Positions 26,334 to 33,723 of a DNA stretch of 64,000 nucleotides are shown piece after piece. Location of the stretch: the NCBI RefSeq assembly GCF_000336555.1, contig NZ_KB375281.1, positions 1,118,227 through 1,182,226 on the forward strand, in the 5' to 3' direction. The stretch is from Afipia clevelandensis ATCC 49720. Lineage in GTDB: Bacteria > Pseudomonadota > Alphaproteobacteria > Rhizobiales > Xanthobacteraceae. The notes beneath the pieces were generated by a model. It was not told where the DNA came from, made no database searches, and worked only from the letters and a program-made list of their open reading frames with translations. Within the stretch, counting starts at the first letter, position 1. Every line of letters starts with the position of its first letter. Position numbers and translations under genes: made by a program.

Positions 26334-27108
26334 GGGCCGCCTCCTTCGCACCATGTTTGCCGAGATAGGCTTCCAGCACAGCCGGATTGTCGCGCACCTC
26401 GCGCGGCCCCCCTTCGGCGATTGGCTTGCCGCGGTTCAGCACCAAGATGTGGTCGGAGATTTTCATCACCAGCTTCATGTCGTGCTCGACCAGAACGACA
26501 GCAATGCCCCTGGCGGCGACGCGGCGGATCAGTTCGTCGATCTCTTCGGTCTCGACCGGATTGCATCCGGCCGCAGGCTCATCGAGCAGCAAGACGCGCG
26601 GCTCTGCGGCCAGCGCGCGCGCGATCTCAAGCCGCTTGCAGGCACCGTAGGAGAGCGAGCCTGCGGACACATCCGCGCTGCTCTTGAGGCCGACATCATC
26701 GAGCAGCGCCAGCGCCGCCTCGCGCGTCTCGCTGTTCTGCCGGGTCACCGACGGCAGGCGGAACATGTCCGCGAACAGGTTGCAGCGTTCGCGTAAGTGA
26801 CGCCCGACCATGACATTTTCCGCCGCCGTCATGCGCTGAAAAATCTGCAGGTTCTGGAAGGTGCGCGACAGGCCGCGCGCCGCGAGCTTGTCCGGCGTCA
26901 GTCCCGTCACATTCTCGCCGGAGAGTTCGATGCGGCCCTGATCCCGTTCGTAGACGCCGGACACGATGTTGAAGAGCGTGGTCTTGCCCGCGCCGTTCGG
27001 TCCGATGATGGACAGAATCTTTCCCGGACTGACCGCAAAGCTCACGCCGTCGATGGCCTTGATGCCTCCGAAGGAAATGCTGATATCCGTTGCGGCGAGG
27101 ATCGTCAT
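26326..27108 (-). CDS. livG: Branched-chain-type ABC transporter ATP-binding protein LivG
   Basis: 260 residues with Walker A GPNGAGKTTLFNIVSG, signature LSYGACKRLEIARALA (the usual second Gly of LSGG is Tyr-Gly, typical of LivG) and Walker B VLLLDEPAAGCNP, followed by the LivG-specific C-terminal extension. It pairs with LivF to energise uptake by LivHM. Its ATG overlaps the livM stop as ATGA. Confidence 0.93.
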   Translation of the reverse strand: MTILAATDISISFGGIKAIDGVSFAVSPGKILSIIGPNGAGKTTLFNIVSGVYERDQGRIELSGENVTGLTPDKLAARGLSRTFQNLQIFQRMTAAENVMVGRHLRERCNLFADMFRLPSVTRQNSETREAALALLDDVGLKSSADVSAGSLSYGACKRLEIARALAAEPRVLLLDEPAAGCNPVETEEIDELIRRVAARGIAVVLVEHDMKLVMKISDHILVLNRGKPIAEGGPREVRDNPAVLEAYLGKHGAKEAARA

Positions 27109-28052
27109 GCTTTCGTCCTCCTCGCCAGCACACGCGAGAGCGTCGGGACAATGCCGTCGCGCATGAAGATCATCGAGACGATGATAATGAAGCCCAGCAG
27201 CAGATGCTCGTATTCCTGAAACACAGTTAGAACCTGCGGCAGTGTAATCAGCACGGCCGCACCGACAATGCTGCCGACGACCGAGCCAAGGCCGCCGAGC
27301 ACCACCATGGTCACCATTTCCACGGAATGAAGGAAGCCTGCCTGATCGGGATTGATAAAACCGTTCATCAGCGCAAGCACCGATCCGGCAACCGACGCAT
27401 AGGCGGCTGCAATGACGAAAGCCTGCAGCTTGAACCGCGCCACATCGATACCAGCCACCCGCGCCGCCACTTCGCTGTCATGCAGCGCACGGAAGGCGCG
27501 CCCGGTCGGCGTGTTGTAGAGATTGAGCGCCAGCCAAGTGCCCAGCCACAGCAGCCCGCCGGAAATCCAGTACCAGGTGTCCGAGCCGCTGACGCGCCAG
27601 CCGAACAGAGTCAGCTTCGCCACCGGCATTCCGTCCGGGCCGCCGGTCCAGCGGCTTTCCGTGGTGATGACCAGCGCCACCAGCACGCCGAGGCCGAGCG
27701 TTGCGATGGCGAGATAATGTCCCTTCAGCTTCAGGATCGGTCGACCGACCAGATAGGCCAGCACCGAGGAGATCGCGCAGCCGATCAGAAGCGAGGCCCA
27801 AGGCGGAATGCCGAAATGCGCGGGACCGATAGCGACGGCATAAGCGCCGATGCCGAAGAACCCTGCATGGCCGAGGCTGACCTGCCCGGCATTTCCCATC
27901 AGCACATTGAGGCCGATGGCCGCGAGTGCGGACACCCACACCAGAGACGCCACACGGAAGTAGTAGCTGGATGGAAAGATCAGCGGCAGCACAGTGACAA
28001 TCGCCGCGAGTGCGAGCAGGATCAGGTAGCGGTTATCGATCTTCCGCAGCAC
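27105..28052 (-). CDS. livM: Branched-chain-type ABC transporter permease LivM
   Basis: 315 residues, about eight to ten membrane segments, with the LivM signature ALAAIGLNVLMGNAGQVSLG and the EAA-like GRAFRALHDSEVAARVAGID that contacts the ATPases. It forms the translocation pore with LivH. It starts 3 bases after the livH stop. Confidence 0.93.
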   Translation of the reverse strand: MLRKIDNRYLILLALAAIVTVLPLIFPSSYYFRVASLVWVSALAAIGLNVLMGNAGQVSLGHAGFFGIGAYAVAIGPAHFGIPPWASLLIGCAISSVLAYLVGRPILKLKGHYLAIATLGLGVLVALVITTESRWTGGPDGMPVAKLTLFGWRVSGSDTWYWISGGLLWLGTWLALNLYNTPTGRAFRALHDSEVAARVAGIDVARFKLQAFVIAAAYASVAGSVLALMNGFINPDQAGFLHSVEMVTMVVLGGLGSVVGSIVGAAVLITLPQVLTVFQEYEHLLLGFIIIVSMIFMRDGIVPTLSRVLARRTKA

Positions 28053-28055
28053 CGC

Positions 28056-28928
28056 TCAGACCCTTTCCACGGTGCGGCGGCCGAACAGGCCCTGCGGCAT
28101 CGCGAACAGCACCAGCAGAATAACAATGAACGCAAAGGCATCCTTGTAAGTCGAGCTGATATAGCCAACCCCAAGCGCTTCGAGCAGTCCGAGGATCAGG
28201 CCGCCAGCGACGGCGCCGATCGGATTGCCCATGCCGCCCAGCATCGCGGCGGCAAATCCCTTCAGCGCCAGCAGCGTGCCGACGTCGTAGCTGGTCAACG
28301 TGATCGGCGTGATCAGAACGCCCGCGACTGCGCCGATGGCGGCCGATCCGCCGAAGGCCAGCGCCATCACGGTCGCGGTGTTGATGCCGACCAGCCGTGC
28401 CGCCAGCTTGTTCGCGGCGGTCGCCAACACGGCCTTGCCCATCACGGTACGCTCAAGGAACACGTAGAGCAGGATCACGATCACGGCTGTTCCGCCGAGC
28501 ACCCAGAAGCTCTGCGGCTGGATCGCTGCCCCCAGCAGATTGACCGGCGTGTCGCCGGAAATGCTCGGCAGCTTGTGAAATTGCTTGTCGAAAAGGATCT
28601 GCGCTGCTCCACGCAACAGAATCGACGCGCCGATGGTGATGATGATCAATGTCACCGGCGACGCATCGCGCGCGGGTTCGATGGCGAGCCAATACAGCAG
28701 AAGCCCGACAGTAATGGAGACGGCAATCGCGAGCAGCGCCGCGAGCGGCAGCGGCACACCGGCCGCGGAGGCAAACACGGTCACCATGCCGCCGAGCATC
28801 ACGAATTCGCCCTGCGCGAAATTGACAACGTCGGATGCGTTGTAGACCAGCGTGAACCCAAGCGCGACGAGTGCATAGACCGCGCCGACGGTCAGTCCGG
28901 AAACGAGAAACTGGACAAACTCGGGCAT
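28056..28928 (-). CDS. livH: Branched-chain-type ABC transporter permease LivH
   Basis: 290 residues with eight hydrophobic segments; GLTVGAVYALVALGFTLVYN and NASDVVNFAQGEFVMLGGMV are the LivH signature blocks, and GINTATVMALAFGGSAAIGA matches the cytosolic coupling region. The gene begins 122 bases after livK, with a strong stem-loop in that gap. Confidence 0.93.
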   Translation of the reverse strand: MPEFVQFLVSGLTVGAVYALVALGFTLVYNASDVVNFAQGEFVMLGGMVTVFASAAGVPLPLAALLAIAVSITVGLLLYWLAIEPARDASPVTLIIITIGASILLRGAAQILFDKQFHKLPSISGDTPVNLLGAAIQPQSFWVLGGTAVIVILLYVFLERTVMGKAVLATAANKLAARLVGINTATVMALAFGGSAAIGAVAGVLITPITLTSYDVGTLLALKGFAAAMLGGMGNPIGAVAGGLILGLLEALGVGYISSTYKDAFAFIVILLVLFAMPQGLFGRRTVERV

Positions 28929-29002
28929 TCCGGCTCCACGAATGCGATGGCAGCCCAGGGCTGCGGTCCCGGCAATATCAATTGTTCAAGCTGAGAAGCG
29001 AC

Positions 29003-29033
29003 GCTTCCGGACGAAACCTGTCCGTCCGGAAGC
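29003..29033. terminator. 11-bp perfect stem-loop between livK and livH
   Basis: GCTTCCGGACG (29003-29013) and CGTCCGGAAGC (29023-29033) form a perfect stem with a 9-base loop, 18 bases after the livK stop on the transcript. No T-run follows. Such a structure can protect the 3' end of the binding-protein mRNA or attenuate read-through so that LivK exceeds the membrane subunits. Confidence 0.65.
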
Positions 29034-29050
29034 ATCCGATTGCGAGCGGC

Positions 29051-30217
29051 TTACGTGCCCGGCGCGACCAGCGTCCAGTCGCCGCCCTTGATCTGCAGCA
29101 TCCGGAAGGCTGAGAGATCGAGACCGAGGTGATCGGTCGGCGACATGTTGACAATGCCGCCGGTGCCGACGAAGCCCTTGGTCTTCTCGATTTCGTCGCG
29201 AACCTTCTTCGGATCGGTCGAATTGGCGCGCTTCATGGCATCGACCAGGATCATCAGGCCGTCATAGGCATGGCCGCCGAAGGTCGAGACCGGGCTTTTC
29301 GCGGTGTCCTCGTAGGTCTTCTTGTAATCGACCACGACCTTCTTCTGCGGATCGCTGTCCGGCAGCTTGTCGCCGACAAGCAACGCCGCGGCAGGCAGGC
29401 GCACGCCTTCCGCCGCCGGACCCGCCAGTTCGATGAAGCTCTTCGAGGCCACGCCGTGGCTCTGGTAGAGCGGCGTCGCGGTCATGCCGAGCTGCGCGTA
29501 GTTGCGGGTGACGATCGCAGGTCCCTGCCCGAAGCCCGGATTGACGATCGCCTGCACGCCGGGCGTGTTCTTGATCTTGGTGAGCTGGCCGGTCATGTCA
29601 CTGTCGCGCGGACCGTAGCTCTCCTCGGTCACGATCTTGATGCCGTAGTTCGGCGCGACCTTCGTGCACTGCGCCTTCATCGAGGCACCGAAGCCGTCGG
29701 TGCCCGAGATCATCGCAATGTTGGTGAGCTTGCGCTGCTTCAGGTTCTCGAAAATCTTTTCGCACGCCATCTTGTCGGTGTGCGGCGTCTTGAAGGTGTA
29801 CTTGCGCACCGGGTCGATGATTTCGACCGCGCCGCCGAACGAAATGAACGGGATCTGTGCTTCCTCGAACACCGGGATCATCGCCATGGTGGTGCCCGTG
29901 GTCGAGCCGCCCGCCATCGCCACGACCTTGTCGTCCTCGATCAGGCGGGTGGCGAAGGTGCGCGCCTTGTTGGCGTCGCCGCCGTCGTCATAAATAACGA
30001 GTTCGATTTTCTTTCCGTTGACGCCGCCTGCTGCGTTGATCTTGTCAACATACATGCGCAGCGTCTTGTCCTCAGGTTCGCCGAGGAACGACGCGGGTCC
30101 GGTCACGGACAGGACAGAACCGATCTTGATGGTCTGCTGCGCAAGCGCGGAGCCGCTGAATGTCAGCGCCGCAACGCCGGCGGCCAGCATGAATCCCAAT
30201 GCGGATGTGGATTTCAC
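29051..30217 (-). CDS. livK: ABC transporter substrate-binding protein (LivK-like)
   Basis: A 388-residue periplasmic binding protein: signal peptide (STSALGFMLAAGVAALTFSG then SALAQ), then QTIKIGSVLSVTGPAS, the typical start of the leucine-binding-protein fold, and AGGSTTGTTMAMIPVFEEA in the first lobe. GTG 30217 is the start because GGGAGGG lies about 8 bases upstream. It is the first gene of livKHMGF and diverges from paaG across a shared operator-like palindrome. That context suggests an aromatic acid (phenylacetate or relative) as ligand rather than an amino acid; sequence alone cannot show this. Confidence 0.9.
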   Translation of the reverse strand: MKSTSALGFMLAAGVAALTFSGSALAQQTIKIGSVLSVTGPASFLGEPEDKTLRMYVDKINAAGGVNGKKIELVIYDDGGDANKARTFATRLIEDDKVVAMAGGSTTGTTMAMIPVFEEAQIPFISFGGAVEIIDPVRKYTFKTPHTDKMACEKIFENLKQRKLTNIAMISGTDGFGASMKAQCTKVAPNYGIKIVTEESYGPRDSDMTGQLTKIKNTPGVQAIVNPGFGQGPAIVTRNYAQLGMTATPLYQSHGVASKSFIELAGPAAEGVRLPAAALLVGDKLPDSDPQKKVVVDYKKTYEDTAKSPVSTFGGHAYDGLMILVDAMKRANSTDPKKVRDEIEKTKGFVGTGGIVNMSPTDHLGLDLSAFRMLQIKGGDWTLVAPGT

Positions 30218-30337
30218 AGTTTCGTCCCTCCCTGATGATGGGCGCCTGTTGTTTTTGAAGGCTTGCCCGGTTCGTTTCCAACCACAGAGCGGAGATAGTT
30301 TCAAGTGCAACTATCGCCAACACTGATCAACAATATA

Positions 30338-30359
30338 ATTGACCGGACGGTTGGTCAAT
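30338..30359. promoter_or_regulatory. 22-bp palindromic operator between livK and paaG
   Basis: ATTGACCGGAC / GGTTGGTCAAT: the outer 7 bases of each half are exact inverted copies, the TetR-type operator design. It overlaps promoter-like hexamers both ways: plus TTGACC (30339-30344), 17 bases, TAACCT; minus TTGACC then TATTGT at 17 bases. The TetR gene at 33023 is the natural candidate ligand-responsive repressor. Confidence 0.65.
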
Positions 30360-30409
30360 AGTAACCTGCTTCCAACGGTCGCGACAAACAGACCGACAGG
30401 GAGAACGCT

Positions 30410-31201
30410 GTGGACAAGGATCTGGTCCTGACCGACATCCGTGATGGATATCGCGTCATCACGCTCAACAGGCCTGACAGTCTGAACTCGTTCAATCGCA
30501 GCGTCCATGCTGCGATGAACGCGGCATTGGATGCAGCGGAAGCCGACAGGACGTGCCGCGCGCTGATCCTCACCGGCGCGGGCCGCGGATTCTGTGCCGG
30601 GCAGGACTTGTCCGAGGTCGAGTTCGTTCCCGGCCAGAAGCCGGATCTCACGGTGACGCTGGAGAAGAACTATAATCCATTGATCCGCAGGATGCGGAAG
30701 ATGCCGCTTCCCATCGTCTGCGCCGTGAACGGTGTGGCTGCGGGCGGCGGCGCCAACATCGCTTTTGCCTGCGACATCGTGCTCGCCGCACGCTCGGCGA
30801 AATTCATTCAAGCCTTCTCGAAAATCGCCCTCGTCCCCGATTGCGGCGGCACATGGTTTCTTCCGCGCCTGGCCGGAAGCGCGCGGGCGCGCGCTCTCGC
30901 GATGCTGGCCGAACCTGTCTCCGCCGAACAGGCCGAAGCCTGGGGCATGATCTGGAAGGTCGTGGACGATGCAGGCCTGATGGCCGAAGCCCATAGGCTT
31001 GCCGCGCATCTCGCCACCCAGCCGACCGGTGCCCTCGCCCTCACCAAGCAGGCGCTGGATGCCTCCGAGACCAACACACTGGATCAGCAACTCGATCTTG
31101 AGCGCGATCTTCAGGGTACGGCGGGCCGCGGGCCTGATTTTGCAGAAGGCGTCGCTGCCTTTCTCGAAAAACGCGCGCCGCGTTTTACGGGGGGCATGTA
31201 A
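30410..31201 (+). CDS. paaG: Phenylacetate degradation enoyl-CoA isomerase PaaG
   Basis: A 263-residue crotonase-family enzyme. AGRGFCAGQDLSEVEF and GVAAGGGANIAFACDIVLAA form the oxyanion hole, and FSKIALVPDCGGTWFLPRL matches PaaG, the 1,2-epoxyphenylacetyl-CoA isomerase that makes oxepin-CoA. GTG 30410 is the start (GGGAG 6 bases before). It leads the plus-strand paa operon; its TAA overlaps the paaI ATG by one base. PaaF-like hydratase is less likely because of the D in the VPDCGG loop. Confidence 0.88.
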   Translation: MDKDLVLTDIRDGYRVITLNRPDSLNSFNRSVHAAMNAALDAAEADRTCRALILTGAGRGFCAGQDLSEVEFVPGQKPDLTVTLEKNYNPLIRRMRKMPLPIVCAVNGVAAGGGANIAFACDIVLAARSAKFIQAFSKIALVPDCGGTWFLPRLAGSARARALAMLAEPVSAEQAEAWGMIWKVVDDAGLMAEAHRLAAHLATQPTGALALTKQALDASETNTLDQQLDLERDLQGTAGRGPDFAEGVAAFLEKRAPRFTGGM

Positions 31202-31668
31202 TGGACACGTCCTCCACAACCCGGCACGACCCGCAAGCCATCGCGCAGGCTTGCGCCGACAAGATGTGGCAGGACGATCGGGCCAGCAAGGGTCTCGGCA
31301 TGAAGCTGCTCAGGATCGCGCCGGGCGAAGCGACGATCTCGATGGTCGTCCGCAAGGATATGACCAACGGTCACGGCATCTGCCATGGCGGTTTCATGTT
31401 CACCCTCGCCGATTCCACATTTGCCTTTGCGTGCAACACCTACGACCAGCGCACGGTCGCGCAGCAATGCGCGGTGACGTTTCTCGCAGCGGTCCCCGAA
31501 GGCGAAACGCTGACGGCTCATGCGGTGGAGCGCAATCGCGCCGGACGCGGAGGGATCTACGACGTCACCGTGCGCGACAGCAGCAACAAGGTGGTCGCTG
31601 AATTTCGCGGACACTCACGGACGATATCGGGTCGGTTGCTCGACGATAACCAGCGCGACAACAGTTAG
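31201..31668 (+). CDS. paaI: Phenylacetyl-CoA pathway thioesterase PaaI
   Basis: 155 residues, hotdog fold, with NGHGICHGGFMFTLADSTFA holding the conserved HGG and the catalytic Asp. PaaI hydrolyses ring-hydroxylated phenylacetyl-CoA dead-end products to free CoA. It overlaps paaG by a base and precedes paaK by 15 bases, so all three are translated together. Confidence 0.93.
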   Translation: MDTSSTTRHDPQAIAQACADKMWQDDRASKGLGMKLLRIAPGEATISMVVRKDMTNGHGICHGGFMFTLADSTFAFACNTYDQRTVAQQCAVTFLAAVPEGETLTAHAVERNRAGRGGIYDVTVRDSSNKVVAEFRGHSRTISGRLLDDNQRDNS

Positions 31669-31683
31669 GATTGGGAGAGACCC

Positions 31684-33021
31684 TTGCTTCAAATTCCGCT
31701 TCGCAAGCTCGACCGGCTGAAACCCGAACCGGCAGAACTCGACCGTTACGAGATCGCCTCCCGCGAGGATATCCGCGCGCTCCAGCGCGAGCGTCTCGCC
31801 TGGTCGCTGCGTCATGCCTACGACAATGTCCCGCATTATCGCGCGAAGTTCGACGCGGCGGGCGTTCACCCCGACCAGTTCAGGGATTTGCCTGATCTCG
31901 CGAAGTTTCCGTTCACGCTGAAGACCGATCTGCGCGACAACTATCCCTTCGGCATGTTTGCCGTCCCGGAATCGAAAGTTGCGCGTATTCACGCCTCCTC
32001 TGGCACGACCGGCAAGCCGACAGTGGTGGGCTACACCAAACGCGATATCGAGACATGGAGCGATGTGGTCGCCCGCTCGATCCGCGCCGCCGGCGGCCGT
32101 CCCGGCATGAAGGTTCATATCGCCTATGGCTACGGCCTGTTCACCGGCGGCCTCGGCGCGCATTACGGCGCGGAGCGGCTCGGCTGCACCGTGATTCCGA
32201 TTTCCGGTGGCATGACCGAGCGTCAGGTTCAGCTCATCAATGATTTCAAGCCTGAAATCATCATGGTGACGCCGAGCTACATGCTGGCGATCCTCGATGA
32301 ATTCAGGAAACAGGGCCTCGATCCGCGCAAGTCGTCGCTGCGCGTCGGCATTTTCGGCGCCGAGCCATGGACCAACGCCATGCGCGAGGAAATTGAAGAC
32401 GCATTCGACATTCACGCCGTAGATATCTACGGCCTGTCCGAAGTGATGGGTCCCGGCGTCGCCAACGAATGCGTGGAAACCAAAGACGGCCTTCACATCT
32501 GGGAGGATCATTTCTATCCCGAGATCATCAATCCCGCGACCGGCGAAGTGCTGCCCGACGGCGAGAAAGGCGAGCTTGTCTTTACCTCGCTGACCAAGGA
32601 GGCGATGCCCGTCATCCGCTACCGGACCCGCGACCTGACCCGGCTGCTGCCGGGCACGGCGCGCTCCATGCGGCGGATGGAAAAGGTCACGGGGCGCTCG
32701 GACGACATGATGATCATCCGCGGCGTTAACGTGTTCCCCACCCAGATCGAGGAAAAGCTTCTCACCATCCACGATCTCTCCCTGCACTATCAGCTTGTGC
32801 TCACCCGCGACGGCCGCATGGACAACATGGAAATTCAGGTCGAGGCGCGGCCCGACGCCAGCTTTCCGGCACGGGAAGCCGCCACAAAGCAACTGGTGCA
32901 ATCGGTGAAGGACACCATCGGCATCACGGCAATGGTCACCGTGCTCGATCCGGGCAGTATCGAGCGCTCGGTTGGCAAGGCCAAGCGCATCATCGACCGC
33001 CGCCCGAAGGAACAAATCTAA
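31684..33021 (+). CDS. paaK: Phenylacetate-CoA ligase PaaK
   Basis: 445 residues of the adenylate-forming superfamily: P-loop HASSGTTGKPTVVGYT (103-118), YGYGLFTGGLGAHYGAERLG, IYGLSEVMGPGVANEC and RSDDMMIIRGVNVFP in the C-terminal lid. It activates phenylacetate with ATP and CoA, the first step of the pathway. A TTG start is used, with GGGAGAG 6 bases upstream and no suitable ATG near. The stop is one base before the TetR start. Confidence 0.95.
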   Translation: MLQIPLRKLDRLKPEPAELDRYEIASREDIRALQRERLAWSLRHAYDNVPHYRAKFDAAGVHPDQFRDLPDLAKFPFTLKTDLRDNYPFGMFAVPESKVARIHASSGTTGKPTVVGYTKRDIETWSDVVARSIRAAGGRPGMKVHIAYGYGLFTGGLGAHYGAERLGCTVIPISGGMTERQVQLINDFKPEIIMVTPSYMLAILDEFRKQGLDPRKSSLRVGIFGAEPWTNAMREEIEDAFDIHAVDIYGLSEVMGPGVANECVETKDGLHIWEDHFYPEIINPATGEVLPDGEKGELVFTSLTKEAMPVIRYRTRDLTRLLPGTARSMRRMEKVTGRSDDMMIIRGVNVFPTQIEEKLLTIHDLSLHYQLVLTRDGRMDNMEIQVEARPDASFPAREAATKQLVQSVKDTIGITAMVTVLDPGSIERSVGKAKRIIDRRPKEQI

Positions 33022-33022
33022 C

Positions 33023-33676
33023 ATGGCACGCAAGCGCGCCAACGATTACGACGACAAACGGCAGGCGATTCTCGATCGCTCGGCGGAGCTTTTCTCGGTA
33101 TACGGTTTCGATCGCGCGTCGATGAACAAGATCGCCGAGGCTTGCGGCGTATCGAAGGCGAACCTTTATCATTACTACAAGGACAAGGAAGGGCTGCTGT
33201 TCGACGTTATCCGCTTCCATCTCAAGGAACTGCTGGACGTCGTCGAGGCTGCGGACAATCCGGACGCGCCGCCTGAAACGCGGCTGCACGATTTGATCGC
33301 GGCGCTGCTGGAGGCCTATCGCGACGCGGATTCCCAGCACAATGTGCAGATCAGCAGCATGCGCTTCCTGCCGAAAGAGCGGCAGGCGGAGCTGAAGGGG
33401 ATGGAGCGCGAGCTTGTTGTCACCTTCTCGTCGGCGGTGGCTGGCGTCGCGCCGCATCTGAAGGACACCAAGATGCTGACGCCAGTGACGATGTCGCTGT
33501 TCGGCATGGTGAACTGGCACTACCTCTGGTTCAAAAGCAACGGCTCGGTCTCGCGCGCTGAATATGCCGATCTCGTCACCCGGCTGATTTCCGACGGCGC
33601 GCGCAGCGTACTCAAGCCGTCTGCGAAAGCCTCGCCACCTGCCAGAACCTCGAAACGAACCGCCCCGGCTGAATAG
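33023..33676 (+). CDS. TetR family regulator of the paa locus (PaaR-like)
   Basis: The 217-residue protein has an N-terminal HTH (DRASMNKIAEACGVSKANLY, near 27-46) followed by YHYYKDKEGLLFDVI, and an all-helical ligand domain. Its position between paaK and paaZ is where PaaR-type repressors are found in other Proteobacteria, which respond to phenylacetyl-CoA. I expect it to bind the 22-bp palindrome at 30338-30359. The C-terminal 25 residues are a low-complexity Lys/Ser/Pro tail of no known role. Confidence 0.87.
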   Translation: MARKRANDYDDKRQAILDRSAELFSVYGFDRASMNKIAEACGVSKANLYHYYKDKEGLLFDVIRFHLKELLDVVEAADNPDAPPETRLHDLIAALLEAYRDADSQHNVQISSMRFLPKERQAELKGMERELVVTFSSAVAGVAPHLKDTKMLTPVTMSLFGMVNWHYLWFKSNGSVSRAEYADLVTRLISDGARSVLKPSAKASPPARTSKRTAPAE

Positions 33677-33723
33677 GCTGATTGTCCACCCGGTGCTGCC
33701 GCACCCAACATCAAAGTGGTCCC

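Noticed and set aside
27327-28994. 555-residue plus-strand frame opposite livM and livH
   Set aside because: Rich in Gln/His/Arg/Asp because it is the complement of membrane-protein codons; no domain recognised.
32972-33022. Earlier start for the TetR gene inside paaK
   Set aside because: The added residues are a shifted-frame reading of paaK; ATG 33023 gives the normal TetR N-terminus.
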